A stretch of 27,250 bases of DNA from an uncultured Novosphingobium sp. (GCA_946886365.1 CAMPIM010000039.1:1-27250), one strand, 5' to 3'. Numbered from the stretch's first letter, positions 1 through 8,234 are shown. The notes: a model not told the origin generated them from the letters alone. Numbers and translations: made by a program.

Positions 1-56
1 CCCCCACAGCTCCGCTATCGCCCCCGTCACCCGGGCAACCCCCGGGCATGATCGCG

Positions 57-275
57 CCGGTGCCTCGAAAGAGGCTTAAAAGGGAACATGGTGAAGGAGG
101 CACCCGCCTCCCCAAGCCAAGGCTGTCCCTGCAACTGTAAGCGGCGAGCGCGATGCACATCGCCCCACCTCATAGGCGGGATGGGGCAAGTCACTGGGCC
201 GGACGCTAAATCCTGCGAGGCCCGGGAAGGCCGTGCATCAAGCGATGACCCGCGAGCCAGGAGACCTGCCAGCGT
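57..275 (+). promoter_or_regulatory. Cobalamin (B12) riboswitch aptamer
   Basis: The conserved elements of the class I adenosylcobalamin aptamer appear in order. They are a GGTGCC stem start near 59, AAAGGGAAcatGGTG at about 79-93, the core TGTCCCTGCAACTGTA at about 124-139, the cGGGAAGGCcg element at about 223-233, and the B12 box GAGCCAGGAGACCTGCC at 254-270. Spacing and order match the family. It lies directly upstream of a TonB-dependent receptor on the same strand. By family precedent, cobalamin binding should repress that gene. The outer P1 stem limits are approximate. Confidence 0.95.
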
Positions 276-414
276 CTGGTCGCTCTTGCCTTGGTCCAGG
301 GGATGGCCGCGGCACGGTAGTTTCCGTCTGAGCGACGAACGAGCGGCGAGAGGCCGCTTCGGTGACGCTGGCGGCCGCCTTGGGGGCGTCCGGCCGTCGG
401 CGCGCGCCGGTCGC

Positions 415-459
415 CGTCTGGCGGCAGGTCTCTCGCCGAGTGTCGCCAGACGCCCGGAG
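415..459 (+). promoter_or_regulatory. Expression platform hairpin and Shine-Dalgarno site of the B12 leader
   Basis: A 12-bp stem (415-426 with 441-452, one G-U pair) ends three bases before the Shine-Dalgarno GGAG (456-459). This GGAG serves a GTG start at 468. The left part of the hairpin and its loop contain GGCAGGTCTC (423-432), the exact reverse complement of GAGACCTGCC (261-270) in the B12 box. The two pairings are mutually exclusive. This suggests translational control: the B12 box pairs with the leader when ligand is absent, and the hairpin crowds the ribosome site when ligand is bound. The mechanism is inferred. Confidence 0.6.
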
Positions 460-467
460 TGCATCAA

Positions 468-2486
468 GTGAAACTACCCAATCAACTCCACCGCGCTGCC
501 TGCGCGCTGACCGCCACGCTCCTCCCATTCCCCGCCTTCGCTGCCGATGCGAATGACGCGGGCGAGGATGCGAACACCATCGTCGTCTTCGGCCGGGGAG
601 AGGACAAGATCGGCACCGCCCATGCAGCCAGCGAGGGCAGCGTCAGCGGCGCGGACCTTCTCGTCCGCCCGCTCCTGCGCGTCGCTGAATTGCTCGAAGC
701 GGTGCCGGGCCTGGTCGCCGCCCAGCATTCGGGCAGCGGCAAGGCCAATCAATATTTCCTGCGCGGCTTCAATCTCGACCATGGGTCGGACTTCACCACC
801 TATATCGACGGGGTTCAGATGAACTTCCGCACCCATGGCCATGGTCAGGGCTATCTCGACTTGAACGGCCTCATCCCCGAAATCATCGCGCGAGAGGATT
901 TTCGCAAAGGCCCCTATCGCGCCGATGGCGGCGACTTCGCACTCGCGGGCGCGGCCTATATGAGCACGATCGACGGCTATGACCGTCCATGGGTCGCGGC
1001 GGAGGGCGGCTCCTTCGGCTGGCGCAGACTGGCGGCGGGCGGCACGGTAAAGGCGGGCGCAGGCAATCTCACCCTCGTCGCCCAGGCCAAGGCTTATGAC
1101 GGCCCGTGGCAGGAGGCCGAACATCTGCGCCAATATGCAGGTTTCGCCAAATATACGCTTCCCGCCGGGGCCGGTAAGATCGACGCCACGCTCCACGCCT
1201 ATCGCGCGACATGGCGCCCGACCGAGCAGATACCCGAACGGATCATCGGCACGCCGCTCTGCCCCGATGTCTTCTGTTCGCCCGATCCTTCCGCGCGCGG
1301 GGAAACGACGCGCATCATCGGCAACATCGCTACCATCCAGCCGACATGGCGCACCAATCTCTACGCGCAATTCTATGACTGGACGATGTTCTCCAACCCC
1401 ACCTACACCGATCCCGACGGCACCAGCGCGCAAATCGAGCAGTTCGATCGACGCTGGGTACTGGGCTTCACCGGCGAAAAGCGCTGGGACATCGCCTCCG
1501 CTCTGCAACTGAAGCTCGGCACGGAAAATCGCTATGACGCGATCGGCAATGTCGGCGTCAATCGCACGTCGAACCGCGCCTTCCTATCCTCGCTCGGCCG
1601 CTATCGCGTAAAGCAGGGTTCAGCAGCCCTTTATGGCGAAGCGACCGTCACGCCGCTGCCGGGCTTGCGAGTCACTGGCGGCCTGCGCGGCGACTATTAT
1701 CATTATGACGTCCGCGCCCGCGACGCCGTCGCCGCTGCGCTGGGCGAAGGCAGCGGATCGGACACGCTCGTCTCTCCCAAGGCATCTGCGGCCTGGGCGA
1801 TCACGCGGCGTCTTGAACTTTATGCCAATTGGGGCCGGGGCTTTCATTCCAACGATGCGCGCGGCGCGGTCAATGTCGACACGCCTGTCCCGATGCTCGT
1901 GCGCGGCACGGGCAAGGAATTGGGCGGCCGCCTGCAACTACCCGGCTTCACCTTCACCGCAACCTATTGGTGGCTGAACGTCGGGAGCGAGTTGCGCTTC
2001 GTCGGCGACTCCAACGCGGTCGAACCCAGCGGAGCCAGCCGCCGCCACGGCTATGAGCTTGTCGCCTTCTGGCGCCCGCTCCCCTGGCTCGCCTTCGACG
2101 GCAATTACACCGCAAGCCACAGCCGCTATACCAATGGCGACCATATTCCCAACGCCTTCAAAAATGCCGCGTCCGCCGGGGCTGCCATCGTGCTCGATCC
2201 ATGGGAAGCCAGCATCCGCGTCCGTCACCTTGGCCCCTCGCCGCTGATCGAGGACAATAGCGTGCGCGATTCCGGTAGCACGGTCGTCAACGGGCGCGCC
2301 GCCTGGAAGGGGAAGCGGGTGCAAGTCTATGCCGAACTGCTCAACATCCTTGGCAGCCGGGACAAGGACATCGCTTATTATTACGAGTCCTACCTTCCCG
2401 CCGCAGATGCGGAGCCTGTCGAAGGGAGGCTAAGCCGCGTGGTCGAACCGCGAACAGTGAGAGGCGGCATCAAGTTCAGCTTCTGA
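468..2486 (+). CDS. TonB-dependent outer-membrane receptor under B12 riboswitch control
   Basis: This encodes a 672-aa outer-membrane beta-barrel receptor for TonB/ExbBD-driven import. A signal peptide covers about residues 1-25, with a cleavage site after FPAFA. A TonB-box-like TIVVFG follows at 37-42. The plug domain contains the NQYFLRGFNLDHGSDF and THGHGQGYLDLNGLIPE motifs of a CirA/BtuB-like receptor subgroup. The barrel ends in an aromatic C-terminus (IKFSF). GTG at 468 was chosen because GGAG lies 8 nt upstream, while an in-frame GTG at 459 has no ribosome site. The riboswitch makes a cobalamin or cobinamide substrate likely, but the sequence is not the textbook BtuB type, so the ligand is inferred from regulation only. 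No B12-dependent enzyme lies nearby. Confidence 0.9.
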   Translation: MKLPNQLHRAACALTATLLPFPAFAADANDAGEDANTIVVFGRGEDKIGTAHAASEGSVSGADLLVRPLLRVAELLEAVPGLVAAQHSGSGKANQYFLRGFNLDHGSDFTTYIDGVQMNFRTHGHGQGYLDLNGLIPEIIAREDFRKGPYRADGGDFALAGAAYMSTIDGYDRPWVAAEGGSFGWRRLAAGGTVKAGAGNLTLVAQAKAYDGPWQEAEHLRQYAGFAKYTLPAGAGKIDATLHAYRATWRPTEQIPERIIGTPLCPDVFCSPDPSARGETTRIIGNIATIQPTWRTNLYAQFYDWTMFSNPTYTDPDGTSAQIEQFDRRWVLGFTGEKRWDIASALQLKLGTENRYDAIGNVGVNRTSNRAFLSSLGRYRVKQGSAALYGEATVTPLPGLRVTGGLRGDYYHYDVRARDAVAAALGEGSGSDTLVSPKASAAWAITRRLELYANWGRGFHSNDARGAVNVDTPVPMLVRGTGKELGGRLQLPGFTFTATYWWLNVGSELRFVGDSNAVEPSGASRRHGYELVAFWRPLPWLAFDGNYTASHSRYTNGDHIPNAFKNAASAGAAIVLDPWEASIRVRHLGPSPLIEDNSVRDSGSTVVNGRAAWKGKRVQVYAELLNILGSRDKDIAYYYESYLPAADAEPVEGRLSRVVEPRTVRGGIKFSF

Positions 2487-2491
2487 TGCTG

Positions 2492-2528
2492 GGGAAGGCC
2501 GCATCTACAAAGAGTCTGCGGCCTTCCC
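2492..2528 (+). terminator. Terminator-like hairpin after the receptor gene
   Basis: A perfect 12-bp stem GGGAAGGCCGCA (2492-2503) pairs with 2517-2528 across a 13-nt loop, beginning five bases after the receptor stop codon. No clear T-tract follows (AATCAATGG), so its efficiency as an intrinsic terminator is uncertain. The position supports a single-gene transcript. Confidence 0.6.
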
Positions 2529-2717
2529 AATCAATGGCTTACATAATGAACGGCGATGTTCATAAAGTAAAAGTGAACAGAGCAACGGTCAAACTACAAT
2601 AGAATACATGTTAAATACCCGTGGAAATTTTGAGACGTAGTTGACGTCTTTTCGCCGCTATGCAATTTTCCCCCTCGGCAATCTGGACAAAGAATCAGTA
2701 GCCTGGAGAGGATGCCA

Positions 2718-2960
2718 ATGAAGCACGCACCACTAAGGGGCGCCGTTTTTCACGCGATATTGCGTGACTGCCTGGAAGCACAGCGCGCCCCCAAGGAAAC
2801 AGAAATACAACTGATCGCCTGCAAGATATGGCAGGACAGTTTCGCGGCGATCACGCACAAGAACTGGCACGACCTCGTACCGGGCGGCGAGGAGTATGAA
2901 TACACCATCAACGCCGCGCGCATGGCCTTCGGCCTGCACGCGACCAACACCGCCGCCTAA
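2718..2960 (+). CDS. Small hypothetical protein, 80 aa
   Basis: I do not recognise the family. The ORF is a soluble 80-residue protein with a helical look, no signal peptide and no membrane segment. It has one cysteine pair spaced widely apart and a tryptophan/histidine-rich centre (KIWQDSF, KNWHDLVPGG). ATG at 2718 was preferred to ATG at 2712 because GGAGAGG at 2705-2711 gives a 6-nt spacing to 2718. It stands alone. The upstream 190 bases are AT-rich compared with the rest of the window and end in a receptor terminator, so it probably has its own promoter. The next gene, a MaoC hydratase, converges on it. Confidence 0.6.
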   Translation: MKHAPLRGAVFHAILRDCLEAQRAPKETEIQLIACKIWQDSFAAITHKNWHDLVPGGEEYEYTINAARMAFGLHATNTAA

Positions 2961-2998
2961 ATGGATAGCCCAATCCGCTTACGCCGACGATTGCCGGA

Positions 2999-3451
2999 TC
3001 AAAGCTGGAACTGGGTTATCCATTCGCAGATGAGCGCGGGCTTGCTCTCGCCTTCTATCTCTACCGTTGCTTCGGTGGTCAGCTGAATCTGCCCCGGCCG
3101 CTTTTCGACGATCTCCAGCGGCTTGAACCTTCCGCGCACACGTTTGCCGGATCGAACGGGCGCCAGGAAACGCAGCTTGTTGCTGCCATAATTGATCTCC
3201 GTAGCGCCGTCGGGAACGATGTCGCCTCGCGCATCGGCGCATAGATGCGGCAGGAGTGAAAGCGTCAGGAAACCATGAGCGATCGTCCCGCCGAAGGGTG
3301 ACTGCTTCGCGCGCTCCGGATCGACATGGATATATTGATGATCCTTGGTTGCTTCGGCGAACTGGTCGATCATCTCCTGACTGACCAGGAACCAGTCCGA
3401 CACGTCTTCCTCGTTCGCCCGCGCCTGAAGATAATCGAAAAACTGGCTCAT
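2999..3451 (-). CDS. MaoC-family (hotdog fold) enoyl-CoA hydratase/dehydratase
   Basis: This 150-aa protein has the hydratase-2 motif at residues 31-60 (ATKDHQYIHVDPERAKQSPFGG, then IAHGFLTLS). D37 and H42 are the expected catalytic Asp/His pair. MaoC proteins of this size hydrate 2-enoyl-CoA to (R)-3-hydroxyacyl-CoA in side-chain or fatty-acid degradation. They act as dimers in the cytoplasm. The start at 3451 (MSQFF) was chosen over a longer reading frame reaching 3499, because a G-rich ribosome site precedes it and the family starts here. It is monocistronic. Its role in the CoA-thioester pathway encoded elsewhere in the window is plausible but not shown by linkage. Confidence 0.88.
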   Translation of the reverse strand: MSQFFDYLQARANEEDVSDWFLVSQEMIDQFAEATKDHQYIHVDPERAKQSPFGGTIAHGFLTLSLLPHLCADARGDIVPDGATEINYGSNKLRFLAPVRSGKRVRGRFKPLEIVEKRPGQIQLTTEATVEIEGESKPALICEWITQFQL

Positions 3452-3768
3452 TCCATTCACCCCCCACGCTGCTCCAAGAGCGAAACTATGCACAAGCATG
3501 CGCGAATGCGATAGGAAAATACTCCAGTGGTGATGAGGATCAGTTGGACCTTGTCAGCGGCGTCGAGTTACTTACCCTTCCCAAAAGAATAAGCTGGAGA
3601 GGCCATGACTGGAGAAGGCAAGAAGCTTCGGCTGCACGAAAGCCGTGCAGCCGAAGAGTCGAGGGATGGATATCGATCGCGGAACCATCCACGATCAAAC
3701 ATCGCGGAATATGATCTAGCGCCGTGGTCGGCCCACATCATCCTTGCAGCGTGGGAAGGGATCATCTG
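3452..3768. other. Intergenic region between divergent MaoC and XRE genes, with a strong hairpin
   Basis: No coding sequence is supported in this 317-base region. It must hold the promoters of the two divergent genes, although no convincing -35/-10 pair is visible. Its main feature is a perfect 13-bp inverted repeat, CTTCGGCTGCACG (3626-3638) and its complement (3644-3656), with a 5-nt loop. No T-tract flanks it on either strand, and no gene reads into it, so a terminator role is doubtful. Confidence 0.5.
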
Positions 3769-4518
3769 ATGAGCCCCTCTCATCCGTCCAACGACCCTTT
3801 CGGAATGGAACATGAGCTGCTGCTGGCGGCGCTCCGACGGCGGCTACGAGCAGCGGGCCTGACCCAGGCCGACGTCTCGAAAAAGCTTGGCGTGGGCACC
3901 GCTACCGTCAAACGATGGCTGCATGGCCGTGGGCTGGGCCTGCGCACCTTGTCGCAACTGTGCGCACTCGCCGACACGACGCTCACCGAAATCGCCGAAG
4001 AGGCCGCCGTGCGCGATCGGTCATCCGACAAGCTGACGCTGGCGCAGGAAAAGGCGCTGACCACAAGCCCCGAACTATCCACCATTTTCTTCATCATCGT
4101 CACGGGTTGGCCGGTGTCCGAAGCCGAGGAAGGCTTTGGCATACCGCCCGAACATATCGCGCAACATGTCGAACGGCTGGAAAGGTTGGCGCTGATCGAT
4201 CGCCTGCCGGGAGGACGTCTACGTGCGCGGCTGGACCCGGCCCATGTGTGGCAACGCGAGCCCATGCGCAGGCATTTCGAACAGCATATGAAGCATCTGT
4301 TCTTCAATCTGAACTATGGCGACCCAGATACGATCTTCGGCGTGGAAACGGTCAAGCTGTCGCCCGTGGGCGTCGCGCGTGTCGCGGAAAGGATCGAGCG
4401 TTTCAGGGCCGAACTGCGGGAAATCGCGCAGGCGGATCGTCGCACCTCGGCTCTTCCGGGAGAATGGCACGCTGTTCTTGCAGTGGCATGTCCGGTGGCG
4501 CCGCTGAAACCTCGCTGA
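3769..4518 (+). CDS. XRE/Cro-CI-type helix-turn-helix regulator with unassigned C-terminal domain
   Basis: This 249-aa protein has an N-terminal HTH domain of the XRE type at about residues 15-75 (AGLTQADVSKKLGVGTATVKRW). The roughly 170-residue C-terminal region contains a second, MarR/Rrf2-like winged stretch (EGFGIPPEHIAQHVERLERL, residues about 122-141) and a likely helical effector or dimer part. I do not recognise the C-terminal family. ATG at 3769 is preceded by GGAAGGG at suitable spacing. A later ATG at 3805 would remove 12 residues without touching the HTH. The next gene on the same strand is a TonB receptor 293 bases away, whose promoter region is a natural target. Confidence 0.8.
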   Translation: MSPSHPSNDPFGMEHELLLAALRRRLRAAGLTQADVSKKLGVGTATVKRWLHGRGLGLRTLSQLCALADTTLTEIAEEAAVRDRSSDKLTLAQEKALTTSPELSTIFFIIVTGWPVSEAEEGFGIPPEHIAQHVERLERLALIDRLPGGRLRARLDPAHVWQREPMRRHFEQHMKHLFFNLNYGDPDTIFGVETVKLSPVGVARVAERIERFRAELREIAQADRRTSALPGEWHAVLAVACPVAPLKPR

Positions 4519-4673
4519 TTGTGGATGGCCCTTGACGAAGGGATCATTTCAAGACACGCTGCATGCAAACAAGATAGCTCGGCCGAAGAGCTGATCGGTG
4601 GCCGAAGCTGTCAGGAGAGGATGCAGAAAGGGCTCGCGGCCATGCGCCGCGGATCAGGCTGCATCATGAACAA

Positions 4674-4693
4674 TATAATGGCGGAACACCGCC
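4674..4693 (+). promoter_or_regulatory. Candidate -10 element with adjacent inverted repeat, receptor promoter region
   Basis: A consensus TATAAT (4674-4679) is followed at once by GGCGG-AACA-CCGCC (4680-4693), a 5-bp inverted repeat where the transcription start would lie. No recognisable -35 box sits 16-18 bases upstream, as would fit an activated promoter. It is 119 bases upstream of the receptor start. The rest of 4519-4811 shows only short unsupported ORFs and a CGCGTACGCG palindrome at 4713-4722. Confidence 0.35.
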
Positions 4694-4811
4694 AAACGTC
4701 CGTTTTCGGATGCGCGTACGCGTGTTCGGTCCCGGATGGTGGACCGAGCTTCTAACGGAGCACGGCCCGTATCGAGGGATGGCATCGCCCGACGAAAGGA
4801 AGGGGATTGCC

Positions 4812-7280
4812 ATGCGTTCATCTATTGCCGTTGCGTTAGCGGGCATATCATCGTTCGCCACGACAGCGGCTCTGGCGCAGACTGCCGACCCGGCCTCACA
4901 GGCTGCGGTTCAGGGGCAGCTGGCCGACATCATAGTGACGGCGCAGCGGCGCGAGGAAAGCCTGCAAAAGGTGCCCGTCGCCGTTACCGCCATCGGCGCA
5001 GACCAGCTTGACCAGTTGCGCGTCACCAATGTGCGCAACCTCGCTGGCCTGGCTCCCAGCCTTCAGATCAATACGCAGGGCCTGCAATCCAATCCCACAA
5101 TCATCATTCGCGGCGTGGCTTCCGGCACGTCCAACAATGCGGTCGATCCAAAAGTCGGCATCTATCTGGACGGCGTCTATATCGGCCGCACCGTCGGCTC
5201 GATCTTCGACCTGTCCGACATCCAGCGTGTAGAAGTGCTGCGCGGCCCGCAGGGAACGCTGTTCGGCCGTAACGCGACAAGCGGCGCGATCAGCCTTGTG
5301 ACGGCTGCTCCAACGGGCGAGTTCGGCGTTCGCGGTACGGTATCCTATGGCAATTACGACGCGTTCCGGACGAAGGTCTCCGTCGACCTGCCCGCCTTTG
5401 GCCCCTTGTCGGTCAAGCTGTCCTACCTTCATGACGAGATTGAGGGTGATTATCGCAACCTCCTGGGCGGCCGCACCATAGATCTGCGTCAGCGCGACCC
5501 GTCATTCGGCGTGCAACGCATCGCCGACCGGCTAGGCGAACGCAATGTCGATGGCGTAGGCGTCGCGGCACGACTGGATCTGGGCGACCTGACCGCCGAC
5601 TATCGCTTCGACTATACCGATGCGCGTTCGACCGGCCGGGCGATACAGAGCTATGGCGTCATCCCGGATGCATCAGGCCAGTTGTTGGCGCCGATTATCG
5701 CCTTCCAGCCGCTATTCGGCGGCATCACCAATATTTCGACTGATCGCCTGACGTCAGTCGCCAATGCGACCAGTCCCGAACATGTAGTGACGCAAGGGCA
5801 TAGCCTCACCTTCACCTATCCCGTGAGCGATGAGATTACGCTCAAGAGCATCACTGCCTATCGCAAGTTCCGGCAGGATCCGAACATCTACGACCTTGGC
5901 GCGACCGGAGGTTTGCGTTTCACGACCGCGCAATTCCAGGCACTGCTGGCGGGTGATGTTGCAGCCATCCTGGATCCTGCCAATGCGCCGGGACCCAATG
6001 ACTCTTTCTTTTCCCTGCTGACGTCGCGATCCACCAGCCAAAAGCAGTTCAGCCAGGAATTTCAGGTCCAAGTCACTTCTGAAGCATTCGACCTGACGGC
6101 GGGCCTTTTCTACTTCCATGAAAATACCCCCGCGACCGACATACTGGGTATTTTCCAACCCGTCGCGAACGGCGTTGTACTGGACACATCCACCGTCGGA
6201 GTGATCCCCGGCCTGCCGGTCGGGCAGCTGCCCTTCGACATCAACGGCGACGGCGTGGTCAATGCGGCCGACTTCAACCCATCGCTCGACAGCATATTCG
6301 GCAGCGGACTGACGCGGACGCGCGCCATCAATGACAGCTACGCAGCCTATGGGCAGCTCACCTATCATCTGACTGATACGATCGATTTGACGGGCGGCAT
6401 TCGCTACACGATCGACAAGCGGGAAAACCGGATCTTCGCAGTATCCGGCGGGCAGGGCGGCCAGTTGGGCGTCGGCGACTACAAGGTCGATTACAAAAAG
6501 GCCACCTGGGCGGCGATCGTCACCTGGCGGCCGACCAACCAGGTGACGGCTTATGGTAAAGTGTCCACCGGCTATGTGGCTGGCGGCATATTGAGCGGCA
6601 TCCCCTATAAACCCGAAACGTTGACAGCCTATGAGCTCGGCCTGAAGACGCAAAGCTGGGGCAACCGGCTGCGGACCAATATCGCTTTGTTCTACAGCGA
6701 TTATAAGGATCTTCAGACCCAGAACTTCATCAATGGCCGCCAATTCTTTGACAATGCAGGCAAGGCGAGCATCAAGGGTTTTGAACTTGAGGCGGATCTG
6801 GTGCCGGTGCGCGGGCTAACATTGAGCGGCAATCTGAGCTATACTGACCTTGATTATAAGAGCTTCATCCTGAACGGGGTCGAAGTTGCCGACATTGCCC
6901 GCACCACCTTCGCCTCCAAATGGCAGGGCCGCGCCTCGGTCCAATATGACAGCCCTGACATGAACATGGGCGGCCATATCTCGGCACGGGTGGACGGTCG
7001 TTATCGCAGCCGCGCGCCGCTGGTCTCGACGCCCTTCTTCGACCTTGCGGGCAATAGCGCGAACCTGAACCGATATGCCTACACCAAGGCATATTGGCTG
7101 GTTGATGGCAGGATCGGCTGGGTGGACATGCCCTTGGGCGGGACAAAGGCGTCTCTGTCGCTGTTCGGCCAAAACCTGTTCAACGAACATTATAATCCGT
7201 TCGGATCGCCCGTGCTGCAACTGATAGCCAGCTACGAACGCGGGCGGACCTATGGTGTCGAACTTGGGGTGAGTTTCTAA
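4812..7280 (+). CDS. TonB-dependent outer-membrane receptor with EF-hand-like loop
   Basis: This 822-aa receptor has a signal peptide at residues 1-22 (cleavage after ALA), a TonB box DIIVTAQ at 39-45 and a plug domain with EVLRGPQGTLFGRNATSG. It has a 22-strand-type barrel and ends in the aromatic signature GVELGVSF. This type is abundant in sphingomonads and imports diverse organic compounds as well as siderophores. ATG at 4812 was chosen because AAGGAAGGGG lies just upstream and a signal peptide follows directly. A 12-residue EF-hand/dockerin-type loop (D476, N478, D480, G481, D487) sits in a long extracellular region. The gene is 26 nt upstream of a Coq4-like gene, so a common transcript is likely. 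This suggests it imports the substrate of module A. Confidence 0.92.
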   Translation: MRSSIAVALAGISSFATTAALAQTADPASQAAVQGQLADIIVTAQRREESLQKVPVAVTAIGADQLDQLRVTNVRNLAGLAPSLQINTQGLQSNPTIIIRGVASGTSNNAVDPKVGIYLDGVYIGRTVGSIFDLSDIQRVEVLRGPQGTLFGRNATSGAISLVTAAPTGEFGVRGTVSYGNYDAFRTKVSVDLPAFGPLSVKLSYLHDEIEGDYRNLLGGRTIDLRQRDPSFGVQRIADRLGERNVDGVGVAARLDLGDLTADYRFDYTDARSTGRAIQSYGVIPDASGQLLAPIIAFQPLFGGITNISTDRLTSVANATSPEHVVTQGHSLTFTYPVSDEITLKSITAYRKFRQDPNIYDLGATGGLRFTTAQFQALLAGDVAAILDPANAPGPNDSFFSLLTSRSTSQKQFSQEFQVQVTSEAFDLTAGLFYFHENTPATDILGIFQPVANGVVLDTSTVGVIPGLPVGQLPFDINGDGVVNAADFNPSLDSIFGSGLTRTRAINDSYAAYGQLTYHLTDTIDLTGGIRYTIDKRENRIFAVSGGQGGQLGVGDYKVDYKKATWAAIVTWRPTNQVTAYGKVSTGYVAGGILSGIPYKPETLTAYELGLKTQSWGNRLRTNIALFYSDYKDLQTQNFINGRQFFDNAGKASIKGFELEADLVPVRGLTLSGNLSYTDLDYKSFILNGVEVADIARTTFASKWQGRASVQYDSPDMNMGGHISARVDGRYRSRAPLVSTPFFDLAGNSANLNRYAYTKAYWLVDGRIGWVDMPLGGTKASLSLFGQNLFNEHYNPFGSPVLQLIASYERGRTYGVELGVSF

Positions 7281-7306
7281 AAGACAGAATGAAGAGGAGA
7301 GACATG

Positions 7307-8197
7307 ATGGAAAACGAGATTGCAGCGCGCGTAAGCAGCGCGGATTTTGAATATTATAATGGCTCGGGGCCGGGCTTCACGACCGAAAGCTCCGTCTTGA
7401 TCAGTTCTTCGCCCTATCTCAACCACCCGCAACTGCGCGCGCTGATCGCTCAGGAGATGCTGCGGCGGAACGGCGCTGAACTGCCTAACACGGCCTATAT
7501 TCCCGATGTCGTGAAGATATTGATGGAACTGGAAAACTGGCCCCGTATCTTCCAGCTGTTCGAGGAAGAAAAGGCGCGGCTTCCTGAATTCAAGACATGG
7601 TTGGACGGCAAAAAAGTCTCGCTGTTCAAGAATGAGGAATTGGCCGGTGCTGAACCCGGCACGCTACGTGCCGTGATCTACGATTTCGTGGTCAATAGCG
7701 GCTATAATATGGACCATTTCTTCCAGGGGATGGAGATAGAGACCGATTTCGACTTCTACATGAAGGAGCGGACCCATACCCATGACATCGAACATATGAT
7801 CACGGGTTTTGAAACCAATCATGCCGGTGAAATAGCGCTGCTGGCAGCGAACATGCGCGCGCTTTATAAATATTTCACGCCCGAACTCGCATCCTTCTTC
7901 AACCGCGTCAGTTCCTATCTGCGCGCCAAGACGATGATGAAGAGCGGGCTTTTCTATCCTGAATCAGTGAAGATAGAGCTGGACGCTGAAGACATTGGCG
8001 CAGCACAAGGGCGTAACTGGAAGCATCCCCTCTTCCTCATCCCCTATCGCGATTATCTCGACTGGCAGGTCACAGATATTCGCGAGGAATTTGGCATCAC
8101 TAATCCGCCAAAGCCCGGTGAATGGGCATGGACCACCGCAATCAGCGAAGACCCGAGGCCAAGCCATCAGGGCATGCCCTCCATGGCGGCGGAGTAA
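7307..8197 (+). CDS. Coq4-family protein (module A)
   Basis: This 296-aa protein belongs to the Coq4 family by its metal-binding motif HDIEHMITGFETNHAGE (H159, D160, H163, E175), which fits HDxxH-x11-E exactly. A second signature, SSVLISSSPYLNHPQLR (29-45), is shared with the paralogue at 16546-17400. In eukaryotes Coq4 takes part in ubiquinone synthesis and has been assigned to oxidative C1 decarboxylation of the quinone ring. Here the context is catabolic: a TonB receptor 26 nt upstream, and an amidohydrolase/VOC operon converging on it. I infer that it acts on a ring or acid intermediate, not in ubiquinone synthesis. ATG 7307 has AGGAG 7 nt upstream; ATG 7304 is an alternative. The protein is longer than typical Coq4 (about 225-265 aa). 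Confidence 0.85.
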   Translation: MENEIAARVSSADFEYYNGSGPGFTTESSVLISSSPYLNHPQLRALIAQEMLRRNGAELPNTAYIPDVVKILMELENWPRIFQLFEEEKARLPEFKTWLDGKKVSLFKNEELAGAEPGTLRAVIYDFVVNSGYNMDHFFQGMEIETDFDFYMKERTHTHDIEHMITGFETNHAGEIALLAANMRALYKYFTPELASFFNRVSSYLRAKTMMKSGLFYPESVKIELDAEDIGAAQGRNWKHPLFLIPYRDYLDWQVTDIREEFGITNPPKPGEWAWTTAISEDPRPSHQGMPSMAAE

Positions 8198-8210
8198 GAT
8201 CAGGATTGGC

Positions 8211-8234
8211 GCTGCCCCTCTGATGAGGGGCAGC
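8211..8234. terminator. Bidirectional terminator between convergent operons
   Basis: GCTGCCCCTC (8211-8220) and GAGGGGCAGC (8225-8234) form a perfect 10-bp stem with a TGAT loop. It lies between the Coq4-like stop codon (8197) and the VOC stop codon (8241), which face each other. T-runs are absent on both sides, but the position and symmetry support shared termination. Confidence 0.7.

Noticed and set aside
474..1508. 344-aa minus-strand ORF opposite the first TonB receptor
   Set aside because: It is an open antisense frame caused by high GC; the receptor frame has a signal peptide, TonB box and plug motifs.
4519..4755. 78-aa plus-strand ORF between the XRE gene and the receptor
   Set aside because: It has no suitable ribosome site, mixed composition and overlaps the likely promoter region.
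7307..8197. Simple annotation as a ubiquinone biosynthesis enzyme
   Set aside because: No ubi genes are near, a diverged second copy exists in the window, and both lie with uptake and hydrolase genes; only family membership is supported.
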